A program made the position numbers and the translations under genes. From NCBI RefSeq assembly GCF_005048225.1, contig NZ_SUNI01000023.1, positions 1 to 51,142 of the forward strand: a stretch of DNA of 51,142 nt, given 5' to 3'. Shown here one piece after another: positions 40,635-49,554 of this stretch (the stretch's first letter is position 1; the number at the start of each line of letters is the position of its first letter). Origin of the DNA: Paracoccus gahaiensis. GTDB taxonomy: Bacteria > Pseudomonadota > Alphaproteobacteria > Rhodobacterales > Rhodobacteraceae. The notes under the pieces were generated by a model, which made no database searches, was not told the DNA's origin, and worked only from the letters and a program-made list of their open reading frames with translations.

Positions 40635-40915
40635 TCTGGACGCCGAAGGCCCTGCAGGGTGTCCAACGGTGCTATCGGTTTCTGGCTTCCCAAAACCCGG
40701 AGGCGGCGTCCCGCGCCGTGCGTGCGATCCGCGAGGGAATGCAGATCGTGGCCGCGCAGCCGGGTGTGGGGCGTCCGGCCGACAAGATGGCCCCGGAGTT
40801 CCGGGAATGGCTGATCGCGTTCGGAGACAGCGGCTATGTGGTCCTCTATCAGGTGGATGGCGAACTGGCCGTGGTCCTGGCGGTCAAGCATCAGCGTGAG
40901 GCAGGGTATTCCTGA
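40622..40915 (+). CDS. RelE/ParE-family toxin
   Basis: 97 residues with the ParE pattern: WTPKALQGVQRCYRFLASQNPEAA, GVGRPADKMAPEFREWLI and YVVLYQVDGELAVVLAVKHQREAGY. Whether it poisons gyrase (ParE) or cleaves mRNA (RelE) cannot be told. Its stop codon lies within the start of an IS30-like remnant, so the very C-terminus may have been changed by that insertion. Confidence 0.83.
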   Translation: MSQLIWTPKALQGVQRCYRFLASQNPEAASRAVRAIREGMQIVAAQPGVGRPADKMAPEFREWLIAFGDSGYVVLYQVDGELAVVLAVKHQREAGYS

Positions 40916-41027
40916 TCCGGAGAGGCAGCTTTGCGTGCCGGCCGACCTGAATGTCGATCTGCGCCACGCTGATCTTTCGCTGCAGCATACCCGCGATGAT
41001 GCGGCGCTCGGAGAGGGTGAGATGCGA
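40905..41027 (-). mobile_element. IS30-type transposase scrap A
   Basis: On the minus strand the translation reads HLTLSERRIIAGMLQRKISV, then AQI and VGRHAKL, matching the N-terminal helix-turn-helix of IS30-family transposases. Similarity stops where the family continues STIYREI. A near-identical scrap lies at 45464 in the same direction and ends at the same place. The remaining 92 nt to the next gene hold nothing else. Confidence 0.65.
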
Positions 41028-41119
41028 CGTCACGGGGGAGCTCCTCGATCTGTAAACACCACCAAAATCATGGCTTGTCGCATCTCTCTGTCCCAAGCCG
41101 GCGAAGAGGTGGGGACATT

Positions 41120-42445
41120 TCAGCATTCTGGTAAAGTTAGCGCCTGTCGAGCTGCTCGATAGTTGCGCTCGATATCTGCAATGTCAGTGGCTTCCGGCGC
41201 TCCGCGGCGGCCGCTTTCAGCGATGATGGCTGCGTGGTCGAGCAAAGCGGTACGCTGGCTGGATAAACGAACATTGACCGCGAGTCGCGCGATGATGTTG
41301 AGCATGTGCCTGATAACCGCAGGGTGAGTAGCGCCGGCTTGCCGGATCTGGTGGAATGCGACGTCCGCGAAACCCCGGAAGCTTGGAGCACGACCGACGA
41401 CGCGCACGACACCGGCTTCATCGCAAAAAACCTCCGGCTGGAGTTCGCGCTGCATCAGGTCGCCAAGCGAAGCGCCCAAACGATCGATAACGGCAATGGC
41501 AGTAAAGGGATCGTTGATGCCAGATGAAAGGGCGCGCAAAGCTATCTCGACCAGGTGTCGCATTGCGAATTCTATGTCTTGAACCGGTGTGCGCTCGTTG
41601 CCGATTAGGATCGCGCCCTCCAATTTGGTGGCCAGATCTGGTTCCAACAGGCGCCCTGGATAAATGTCGGCCCTGTATGAATTACGAATGACGAAATGAC
41701 CGGCACGGAAGTTCAAGCGGATCACCACCTTGTGCCGGCTTGCGATGCGGACAAGCCGCTCATACTCGATCGCCTGCACGTAGCCTTCGCCGGACATCCA
41801 TAAAGAGGTCATACAGTCATCAAAATCTGCTGGAAGTACGTCATCTGCAGACCGCCGCTCGGTGAGTTTGTTGCCCTCCTTGGGCAATAGACCTGAGATC
41901 GCGTGGCGGAGATCTCTGTCGACCCGCCGGATCGCTGTATCGGAAATGATCGACCGAGCCAGGACATGAATAAAAAACAGCAGCGCGAAAAGGTTTATCA
42001 GGGCCAGCGCAGTGCCGAGTGTCACCGCGATGTGCGGCACCGCGGCGTTGGCGAGTCCGCTGTTAAGGGTGCGAAGTACGAGCAGGCAGTAAATGATGGT
42101 CATCAAGAAGATGCCGAACACGAGCTGTGTGCGGAGATCGCCCATGAAATTACGAACGAGTCGCGGACCAAGTTGACTTGCCGCAAGCGTCAGCACCACC
42201 ATGGTGATCGATATGACGAGTGACGCCATCGTGACCATCGAGGAAAAGACGGTCGACAGCAGATTGCGGGCGTCCTCAGGCCCGCCGCTGTGGAGCCAGA
42301 ATCGCCGCGCCTGTTCCTCCGGCACGTTGGCATCAAGCTTGAGGGCCAGGATTGCCAGCCCGATCGCGCCGACCCCCATGAGCGTGGGTATAAACCATAA
42401 GCTGGTCCGGAGGGTCGCCCAGAGGGTGTAAAGGCGGCTGAGCAT
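41120..42445 (-). CDS. DUF2254 membrane protein
   Basis: 441 residues. Four N-terminal helices (about 15-165) include FSSMVTMASLVISITMVVLTLAASQLGPRL, cut here as the family signature region, and a soluble C-terminal domain follows (ALSSGINDPFTAIAVIDRLG). No function is established. It faces away from the toxin-antitoxin pair and lies downstream of the CFA synthase in the same direction, 142 nt apart, so it may relate to membrane upkeep. Confidence 0.8.
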   Translation of the reverse strand: MLSRLYTLWATLRTSLWFIPTLMGVGAIGLAILALKLDANVPEEQARRFWLHSGGPEDARNLLSTVFSSMVTMASLVISITMVVLTLAASQLGPRLVRNFMGDLRTQLVFGIFLMTIIYCLLVLRTLNSGLANAAVPHIAVTLGTALALINLFALLFFIHVLARSIISDTAIRRVDRDLRHAISGLLPKEGNKLTERRSADDVLPADFDDCMTSLWMSGEGYVQAIEYERLVRIASRHKVVIRLNFRAGHFVIRNSYRADIYPGRLLEPDLATKLEGAILIGNERTPVQDIEFAMRHLVEIALRALSSGINDPFTAIAVIDRLGASLGDLMQRELQPEVFCDEAGVVRVVGRAPSFRGFADVAFHQIRQAGATHPAVIRHMLNIIARLAVNVRLSSQRTALLDHAAIIAESGRRGAPEATDIADIERNYRAARQALTLPEC

Positions 42446-42587
42446 CGGTGTCCTCGCGAGATGATATACAATCCGCCACGTTCAACTCTGGCAGATGAAT
42501 ATCATGGGGTAACACCGATGATCTTTTCCGACCAGCGGCGGAGCGGCAGCGTGGTAGAGGCGCCCTACGCGACTCGCGGGGGCTATC

Positions 42588-43799
42588 TCAAACTGGCCGC
42601 TTCACCGTGATCTGCGTCACGTCGCAGTTCCCAACCGCAAAGGCCGCGGCACAGGAGGTGAGATAGAAATTCCACGTCCGCCGAAATCGCTCATCAAAGC
42701 CTTGCTCGGCAATTTCACTCCAGTTTTCGTTGAACGTGTTGTGCCAGTGGCGGAGTGTCTGGCTGTAGCTGTCGCCAAACTCCACTGAGCGGACGAACCG
42801 CAGGTTAGCTCGCTCAAATTCGGCGAGGAGCGCGCTGCGAGAGGGAAGCATGCCCCCTGGGAAGATGTATTTCTGGATGAAATCGACGCCGCGGCGGTAG
42901 ACCTTCCAGCGGCGGTCGGGAACGGTGATGATCTGTAATGTCGCGTGGCACCCGGGCTTCAGGCATTCGCGGACGGTGTCGAAGTAAACCGGCCAGTAGC
43001 GCTCACCCACAGCCTCAAACATTTCGATCGAGGCGATGCCGTCATAATTGCCGCGCGCGTCCCGGTAGTCCTGGAGCCTGATGTCGACATGGTCGTCGAG
43101 ACCAGCGCGCCGGATGCGCTCCCGTGCGTAATCATGTTGTGCTTGGCTGATGGTGAGCCCGGTAACCCGCAGCCCACGCTCGGCCGCAGCGTATTCGGCG
43201 AAGCCGCCCCAACCGCAGCCAATCTCCAGCACGTGGTCGCCCGGCTCGGCACCTATTTCATCGATCAGGCTCGCGTATTTGGCGTTTTGCGCCGCCTTCA
43301 GACTCTCCTGACCGGTCGCAAACATTGCCGCAGAATAAGTCATCGTGTCGTCGAGCCAAAGCCGATAGAAGTCGTTACCAAGGTCGTAGTGAGCAGCAAT
43401 GTTGCGCCGCGCCTGAGATCGCGTGTTCCCGCGGAACGCGTGCTGTGTCTGCTCCAGGAGCCGGATCAGCCCCATGCCCGGAAAACCATCGTAGATGTCG
43501 CCGCCAGCGGCGCGAACAAGATCCATAAAAGCTTGTAGATCCGGCGTCGACCATCCGCCGTCCAGATATGCCTCCGCGAACCCCAACTGCCCCTCGCGGA
43601 TCAGCCGCGCAAAGATATGGGGATCATGCACGTGCAGCTCTGCGATGGGTCCCGATTGCACGCCATCCGCCCGGAACCGGCGGCCGTCGGGCAGCACGAA
43701 GGTAATCCTCCCCGCCTTCATTCCATGGGCTTTAGCAAAAACCTGCGCGAAGTATCGCGGCAAATTGCTCTGACCCTCGGTTGTCGTCAGCGCGTTCAT
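42588..43799 (-). CDS. cfa: Cyclopropane-fatty-acyl-phospholipid synthase
   Basis: 403 residues from ATG 43799, with GGAAGG just upstream; an upstream ATG at 43853 has no ribosome site. An N-terminal lipid-binding part (HVHDPHIFARLIREGQLGFAE) precedes an SAM methyltransferase domain with VLEIGCGWGGFAEYA, and IEMFEAVGERYW follows. It adds a methylene bridge to unsaturated phospholipid chains, protecting membranes from acid and oxidation. A fatty acid desaturase gene lies divergently upstream. Confidence 0.9.
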   Translation of the reverse strand: MNALTTTEGQSNLPRYFAQVFAKAHGMKAGRITFVLPDGRRFRADGVQSGPIAELHVHDPHIFARLIREGQLGFAEAYLDGGWSTPDLQAFMDLVRAAGGDIYDGFPGMGLIRLLEQTQHAFRGNTRSQARRNIAAHYDLGNDFYRLWLDDTMTYSAAMFATGQESLKAAQNAKYASLIDEIGAEPGDHVLEIGCGWGGFAEYAAAERGLRVTGLTISQAQHDYARERIRRAGLDDHVDIRLQDYRDARGNYDGIASIEMFEAVGERYWPVYFDTVRECLKPGCHATLQIITVPDRRWKVYRRGVDFIQKYIFPGGMLPSRSALLAEFERANLRFVRSVEFGDSYSQTLRHWHNTFNENWSEIAEQGFDERFRRTWNFYLTSCAAAFAVGNCDVTQITVKRPV

Positions 43800-44122
43800 C
43801 CGGGCCTTCCATCGTTTTGAGAGTAGGATAGGGGAGCACCCCTTCCTCGGCAACGCTTACAGCTGCAGCAACTTTCGATCGTGGGACTGCAGAGAACAGC
43901 AGGAGGGTCAGCACTCTTGACTCCTGGGCACCGCGCAGTCAAAGGCCGGTTCAGGGTGGTGTTGTCGATCAGATCCAAAGAGCTTTGCCTGCGGAACTAA
44001 TAGGTCAGCAGAGCATTCAAAAACGTCCTCTCCCTGCGTTGCTTGCAGGACGCTCATGTCGCTGCCTTCTGGCAAGGCTGTTAACCGCCAGAGCGAGACT
44101 GGCCCTCAAGCTATAGGCTTTG
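43800..44122. other. Divergent control region of cfa and desaturase
   Basis: 323 nt between two divergent lipid genes, so both promoters should be here. A loose inverted repeat (CGTCCT ... AGGACG, about 44028-44056) is present. I looked for RpoE-type (TGATC, TAA) and EcfG-type (GGAAC, GTT) promoter pairs and found no convincing match. No gene is seen. Confidence 0.4.
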
Positions 44123-45148
44123 ATGCCCAACAACTATCATTCTCCCCGCACATCCCGCGAATGGCTCAGGATACTGGCGCGCTATCGCGAGCCTTCCAAC
44201 CGCCGGAGCCTTTTTGAGCTGGCAGCGACTTTGGTGCCGTTCGTCATCCTGTGGGCTTTGGCTTGGATAGCGCTCTCGGTCAATTGGGCGCTGACATTGG
44301 CTTTAGCCATGTTCAATGGCTTGTTTCTCGTGCGGCTCTTCATCATTCAGCACGACTGCGGGCACGGGGCTTTCCTCACGAACAGGGGTGCGCAGGATTG
44401 GCTGGGGCGTCTGCTGGGTGTTCTGACCCTCACCCCTTATGCACTCTGGCGACGCACCCATGCGATCCACCATGCTCATCACGGCAACCTTGATCAGCGC
44501 GGGATCGGAGACGTGCTGACCCTGACGCTTGATGAATATCGGGCACGTTCACCGAGCGGGCGCTTCAGGTATCGTTTGTATCGTCATCCTGTGGTGTTGT
44601 TCGTGCTGGGGCCCAGCTATCTCTTCTTCTTGCAAAACCGCATTCCCATTGGAGCCATGAGATCGGAGCGGCGCTCCTGGATGTCGACAATGGGCACCAA
44701 CGCTAGCATTGGCGTCATGCTGGGGTTGATCCTGTGGTTCGGAGGCTTTCTGCCTGTGCTGCTGATTTTTCTGCCCACGACGATTGTTGCAGCGACGTTT
44801 GGGGTCTGGCTGTTTTACGTGCAGCACCAGTTCGAGGAAACGCACTGGTACACAGGCGAGAACTGGCAGATCCATGATGCGGCTCTCGACGGCAGTTCAC
44901 ACTACGTCCTGCCGCAGCCCCTGCGTTGGCTGTCAGGAAATATCGGCATCCACCATGTTCATCATCTTTACTCGCGCATCCCCTTCTACCGCCTGCCCGA
45001 TGTGATCCGCGACCACCGCGAACTGGCCGAAGCGCAGCGCCTGACCATCCGCGAGAGTTTTGCCGGGGTGAACCTCCACCTGTGGGACGCTCATCAAGAG
45101 AAGCTGATCTCCTTCACCGAAGCCCGCGCACGGTATCAGTTCGATTGA
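44123..45148 (+). CDS. Membrane fatty acid desaturase
   Basis: 341 residues from ATG 44123 (TTG just before is possible). The three histidine boxes of diiron membrane desaturases are present: HDCGHG (about 77-82), HAIHHAHH (about 113-120) and IHHVHHLY (about 276-283), set among four helices. It puts a double bond into acyl chains, which could provide substrate for the divergent CFA synthase. The regiochemistry is not readable. Confidence 0.88.
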   Translation: MPNNYHSPRTSREWLRILARYREPSNRRSLFELAATLVPFVILWALAWIALSVNWALTLALAMFNGLFLVRLFIIQHDCGHGAFLTNRGAQDWLGRLLGVLTLTPYALWRRTHAIHHAHHGNLDQRGIGDVLTLTLDEYRARSPSGRFRYRLYRHPVVLFVLGPSYLFFLQNRIPIGAMRSERRSWMSTMGTNASIGVMLGLILWFGGFLPVLLIFLPTTIVAATFGVWLFYVQHQFEETHWYTGENWQIHDAALDGSSHYVLPQPLRWLSGNIGIHHVHHLYSRIPFYRLPDVIRDHRELAEAQRLTIRESFAGVNLHLWDAHQEKLISFTEARARYQFD

Positions 45149-45463
45149 GGCCAAAAGGGGCGGGTGGATCTTGTCCGCGTTTTGGCGATAGGCCGGCGTC
45201 GCAGTACCGCGACTTGTTGGTGCGATCCTTCTCAAGAACGGAAGAAGGCATTATGGGGGCGCTGTTGCGCAAAGCTGAAGCGGGTCGCAATGCCCCTATC
45301 CCCAGACCCGCTTATCCTGCGGCGATCGATGATATGGGTCGGCGACTTTGCTGCATCTACATTGGCGGCAAAGGGGATGAACGTTGTAGAAGGGCTCCTT
45401 GCATCAATGTCCGGTCGCGACACTGGCGGCAGCTATGCGGGACGGAGGTCCCGCTCATTATGC
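45149..45463. other. Probable mobile-element debris without an intact gene
   Basis: 315 nt between the desaturase and IS30-type scrap B. GGCGCTGTTGCGCAAAG at about 45257 resembles the ends of IS6-family elements (GGCACTGTTGCAAA), but no second end or transposase is seen. Short open frames here have no motif. The 195 nt after scrap B, up to the BLUF gene, also hold nothing I can support. Confidence 0.35.
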
Positions 45464-45577
45464 TGATCCGGAAAGGTAGCTTTGCGTGCCGCTCGAGCTG
45501 AACGGCAATCTGCGCCAGGCTGATCTTTCGCGGCACCATAGCTGCGATGATGCGGCCTCGGGGAGGTGAGATGCAAT
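45464..45577 (-). mobile_element. IS30-type transposase scrap B
   Basis: Closely similar to scrap A over about 110 nt in direct orientation: the minus strand encodes RIIAAMVPRKISLAQIAVQL, then ERHAKLPFRI, against RIIAGMLQRKISVAQI and RHAKLPLRI in A. Small deletions break the reading frame. Both scraps start at a TGATCCGGA sequence. Confidence 0.65.
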
Positions 45578-45772
45578 GCCGACGAGATGTCCTCAAGCAC
45601 CCACCCCTCCTAGTTCAAATTTTGCAATAATCAAGGTTGCGTCGGGAAGATCAGTAGGCGTGGATCAAGGTCCCCACCCCGGTCCGATCTCGCGACCGGA
45701 TGACGTCACGCAGAAACCGCCCGGGCTTTAACGGAAGTCCCGCAAACACTAATTCTCTGTGAAACTATCAAA

Positions 45773-46195
45773 TCATATAGTTGCCATGCGGGGCTGTGCG
45801 GACAGTTCCCGGCACAGATCCTCGATCGCAACCTGCGACATTCGGGCCGGATCAAATGTCCCGTTGATCCAGTAGCGGGAGACAATGCCCTTATCGACTT
45901 GCGAGGCATCGAGGGAACACATGCTCCACTCTGAGAACAGGCGGGCCCCACTCTCGCCGGCCATGAGAACCCGAATGCTCTGGTGCCGATCATCTTTCAT
46001 AATGCGCATGAAGCATTCGGCGACAACTGCTCGACCCCCTTCGAGAAGCTGCATGAAGTCCTCGTCACTAGCAATCAGCACCCCGGTAATCCCGTCGCGT
46101 TCATTGTTGGCACGAGATTTCAGCAAGAGATCATCAAGGGCCTTCGCCGTCAGGCCCCCGTGGTTAGATGTGTATATAAGCTTGGTGAGTTGCAT
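45773..46195 (-). CDS. BLUF-domain blue-light photoreceptor
   Basis: 140 residues from ATG 46195, giving the typical BLUF start MQLTKLIYTS. The flavin site residues are in place: Y8, N31 (ANNERDGITG) and Q49 (FMQLLEGG), plus FSEWSM near 90. It is a single-domain BLUF protein like PixD/Slr1694, which acts through partner proteins, with a short helical tail. No partner is identified; the nearby response regulator and kinase are candidates by location only. Confidence 0.87.
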   Translation of the reverse strand: MQLTKLIYTSNHGGLTAKALDDLLLKSRANNERDGITGVLIASDEDFMQLLEGGRAVVAECFMRIMKDDRHQSIRVLMAGESGARLFSEWSMCSLDASQVDKGIVSRYWINGTFDPARMSQVAIEDLCRELSAQPRMATI

Positions 46196-46348
46196 GAAAG
46201 CCTTTCCAAAGAGGTAAAATTCGTCAGTTACGTCAGACCTTGAACTATGTCGGAGCTGGTAGATCTTCTGCGAAAGGGCGGACCGGTGAGGGCGCGGTAC
46301 CTTCCCTTGCACGATACAATCTGTTTCTTCAGCTTAGGCGCAGATGCT

Positions 46349-46924
46349 TTAAAGGAAACGCGGGAACAGCAGGGCGTTTTTTAGATGAACATACGCCCTC
46401 AGGTCGTCCGCAAATTCCTTTAATCCAAAACCAAGCGCGTGCCAAAAAGTGTGAGCAGCGGCAGGTGCTTCCGAAGCCTTCCCCAGATCCTGCAACTCTC
46501 CAAGAAGAGCAAGCTGGGAGCGGTGCTTCGCCATTGCTCAATGGATGAGGAAGGTCATTCTCGGACGCTCGCTCGACAACATCATCGGAAATAGAAACGA
46601 CTCGTCTTCTTGGATCTGCGCAGTAAGCAGGGCACGGGTCCTAAGTAGTAAGCCTACGGCTCCATAGAAGGAGCGCGCGCCACTGCCGCCATGTAGATCG
46701 ACTTCCTGGGCCAGACGGAGCAGCTCTTCCAGGTCATTGAGCTGGCTGTCATGGTAGCGCTGCTGGATGAAGTCAATCAGGGCGTCGGTAGCTTCAGGCG
46801 CGTCTTCTGCAGATTGCACCAAGGTGGCACCATCGCAGAGCATGCCACTTTCCGCAAACGCGGGATCAGGGGCACAGCTTGTTGCGGAATCAACCCCTAT
46901 TGCCCTCATCGTGTCATTGCCCAT
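46349..46924 (-). pseudogene. Iron-sulfur cluster repair protein (RIC, YtfE/ScdA/DnrN type), broken by in-frame TGA
   Basis: The first part (ATG 46924 to TGA 46540-46538) has APEATDALIDFIQQRYHDSQ and EDESFLFPMM, the first hemerythrin-like half. The same frame continues after the TGA with AMAKHRSQLALLGELQDL and ends HTFWHALGFGLKEFADDL, HLKNALLFPRFL, the second half. In the usual HxEN motif the iron-ligand Glu is Lys (HLKN), and the N-terminal CCGG-type segment is also poor. So the gene appears dead or dying rather than merely stopped. Intact relatives repair nitric-oxide- or oxidant-damaged clusters. Confidence 0.75.
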
Positions 46925-47205
46925 GCTCGAAAACCTTCGTTTGTAATATCTGTCGCCAATACTGACCCAATTCAAATGCCGGCCTGCAGCCTGGTTACCT
47001 CATCGGCAATTACCATCCCTCAGGGCCCGAAGGTTGCATTATCCGGAAAAAACGCCTTTATCCGACAAAAGACGCCTTTGCTTATGCCAGTTCCGCCATG
47101 TTGTCTGTTGCCTGCCCAACATACGGACGGAACTTACTTGCGATCCTGTGCGCTCTCTTCCGAGCACCTGTCACAGCTCATGATGCTGGCTCCGGGTAAA
47201 TTACT

Positions 47206-47967
47206 ATGAGAACCCCCTTAAAAAATCAGACGACACACGAAAACCAGCTGCTTGGCGCGTTTCCGTTTGCGGCACGCCAACTTCTCGAACAGCATTTGGA
47301 GCCCGTGGAGATGGACTTGGGCGCCACCATTTGCGAGGCAGGTGGACAGTTGAAGCACGCTTATTTTCCCCAGGGATGCGTCCTGTCACTTCTGACCGTG
47401 CTGGAAAACGGCTCGGAAATCGAATGCGCGAATATCGGGCGAGAAGGGGCATTCGGACTATTCGCCGCGATGTACAGCGGAGTTTCCTATAATCGCTGTA
47501 CGATTCAGCTAGAGGGCTCGATGCTGCGTTGCAGGATCGAACCATTACGGGAACTGTTCCAACATGATCTCAACATTCAGGATCTGTTCGTCAGCTTTTC
47601 AGAGACCCTGCTGTCCCAAGTGATGCAAACGGTAGGGTGCAACTCCCTTCATTCCGTCGAGGAGCGCATGTGTCGCTGGCTGCTGATGATGCATGATCGA
47701 GCCGAAGGTGACAGGCTTACCTATACACATGAATTTTTAGCACGCATCATGGGGGCAAATCGGACATCTATCACGCATGCAGCCCAATCTCTGCAAAGGA
47801 AAGGTCTTATAACCTATCGCCGCGGACTGATGCAGATCGAGGATCGCGTCGGAATGGAGGCAGAGGCATGCGAATGTTACGAAATCGTAAGAAAACGGTT
47901 TGACGCATTTCTCACACCGCCACCATCGGCCTCTCAAAAAACCACCGGCCATCGAGTTAAAGAGTAA
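47206..47967 (+). CDS. Crp/Fnr-family transcriptional regulator
   Basis: 253 residues. The cyclic-nucleotide-binding-type fold (about 20-140) includes KHAYFPQGCVLSLLTVLENGSEIE and GREGAFGLFAAM. The C-terminal helix-turn-helix has TYTHEFLARIMGANRTSITHAAQ. There is no N-terminal cysteine cluster for an FNR-type iron-sulfur site, and the effector is unknown. It is divergent from the broken RIC gene, which such regulators often control. Confidence 0.83.
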   Translation: MRTPLKNQTTHENQLLGAFPFAARQLLEQHLEPVEMDLGATICEAGGQLKHAYFPQGCVLSLLTVLENGSEIECANIGREGAFGLFAAMYSGVSYNRCTIQLEGSMLRCRIEPLRELFQHDLNIQDLFVSFSETLLSQVMQTVGCNSLHSVEERMCRWLLMMHDRAEGDRLTYTHEFLARIMGANRTSITHAAQSLQRKGLITYRRGLMQIEDRVGMEAEACECYEIVRKRFDAFLTPPPSASQKTTGHRVKE

Positions 47968-48740
47968 TAAGACGAAATTATTTTGTTTTTGGTTAGGCGG
48001 CATGAGTGACAGGTCGAAATTTAAGAATGACGCATATCTTGATGCATCTCTGCCATGGAGTATGAAAAAGCGAAGTCATGGTTTTTGTAACTCCATTTGG
48101 TGGAAAGCCGTGATTAGTCACGAGAACACCATATTAGCGACTGTATCTCTCAAGCTTTTCGAAGGCGCCCATTTCTGACGGCCTTTACACAGGGCGTTAT
48201 AAAGCTGACCAGTTTCCGAGCTACCGCTGTTATGATGACCTTGTGCGGTTTCCTAGTTTTTCGCAAACGATCAGCGAAGGTGTTCATGGTCGGGTTGTGA
48301 TGCGCGGCGACCAGAGCAGATAAAGACGGCGGTCGGCTTCAATTCGCCGAAAGTCTTGTGCGAATTTGACAGCTGGCCCAAGGCAAAGAGATGATGAACG
48401 GGTCACAACCATGAGGCTTACCATGGCAATTACACAAAAAGGGTCCCTGACTACTGAACCGCAAAAGCTAACCACGCTCTTCTGGAAAATCCAGAAAAAT
48501 GGAGGCAAGCGATGTCAGGCTGAGACGAGCGGACAGATGGCCAAGACAAACCTCGATGAAGACATCGAACGAATGATCGAGGCAAAAGTCGCTTTGGCTT
48601 TACGTGTTATAAAGCTCTGAAATTAAAAGCGAAGCCAGATATAGAAAGTAGTCATGGCAAAAATCGCTTTGCTTACCGACATTCAAGGCGGCCCGATGCA
48701 AATGCTGTTCTTCGCAAGAAACCATGCGATGGCAGTTGGC
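47968..48740. other. Long non-coding stretch with no supported gene
   Basis: 773 nt, locally AT-richer. Right after the Crp/Fnr stop, a short A/T stem (47966-47982) followed by TTGTTTTT could end that transcript. Open frames at 48366-48620 and 48654-48863 have no recognisable motif; the second mostly shadows the response regulator. A small RNA cannot be excluded. Confidence 0.4.
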
Positions 48741-49166
48741 TTATGTGGATCCAAGAGCGCGCCGAGCAGCAGCCAAAAGCCGGCTTTCCTCGATCGGCTT
48801 TTGAACATTCTCCACATTGGCCAAAACCTTTACGGTCTGCAGTTGCGCTGCCTCGTACGCTGAGGAGAGGAAAAAAGGGATTTGAAGGCTCTGAAGACGT
48901 TCCGCGACCGGAGCAATCGTTTGGCCGCGAAGGTTCGCGTCAAGAACCGCCACGTCTGGCCGCGCACGATTCAAGAGGCGCAGGGCCATGTCGACAGAGG
49001 TAGCAGGCCCAAGCACATCGTAACCGTGTTCGTGGAAGATGATCCGCAGGTCGATGGCAATGATAGGTTCATCTTCGACGATGAGAATGCAAGGGCAATG
49101 GCCGGCATCAACAAGTGCGGTTTTGTGGGGCAAACGAACATCCTGTTGTTGCAACGGAGAAAACAT
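48741..49166 (-). CDS. Single-domain response regulator (receiver only)
   Basis: 141 residues; residues 25-140 form a receiver domain with acidic VEDEP, phosphoacceptor D76 (VAVLDANLRG) and the conserved Lys in VQKPIEE. There is no output domain. Receiver-only proteins of this type are often partners of HWE kinases in alphaproteobacteria, and an HWE kinase gene lies divergently 388 nt away. Confidence 0.85.
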   Translation of the reverse strand: MFSPLQQQDVRLPHKTALVDAGHCPCILIVEDEPIIAIDLRIIFHEHGYDVLGPATSVDMALRLLNRARPDVAVLDANLRGQTIAPVAERLQSLQIPFFLSSAYEAAQLQTVKVLANVENVQKPIEESRLLAAARRALGST

Positions 49167-49554
49167 GTGAAGCCTTTCCGAGCCTCTGCGAGAAGGTCAG
49201 GGTCGCAATGCAACCAATCGACTCGAACGAATGTTCCGAACTTGCAGCGAGATCTCTTTGGGCCACGAACGCGATCATTCGTATTTCAAAACCACGCACT
49301 GTTTCAAATCCCAAGAACTCTTTCGCATCGTTGACTGCAGGGTTGTGAATAAGTGTCGGCACGAGCAGATGGGCGGGTACGCTATTCGCGATGCAGCCTT
49401 AAACTGGATATTGCGGCATTGTACCGAAAGCACTTCGATAAAACATAGGAGTGACAGTCTGTTAACTCCAGTGCTTTGCCACACACAGGTTGCGTGACAC
49501 GTGGTCGCGCCGTATCAAGATTTGCACGCCGCTGGAGCCAAGGTACACACCGCA
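49167..49554. other. Divergent intergenic region, no supported gene
   Basis: 388 nt between the receiver protein and the HWE kinase. Open frames here on both strands have no recognisable motif. The last 54 nt are in frame with the kinase and could be coding if GTG 49501 is the start. Confidence 0.4.

Noticed and set aside
45257..45273. IS6-family terminal repeat
   Set aside because: Only an approximate single end without transposase or second end; noted as debris only.
46538..46540. In-frame TGA as a selenocysteine codon in the RIC gene
   Set aside because: The position is not a redox site in this family, and the neighbouring loss of an iron ligand fits decay better.
48366..48620. Open frame of 84 codons in the long gap after the Crp/Fnr gene
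   Set aside because: No recognisable domain and no convincing ribosome site; left as unassigned.
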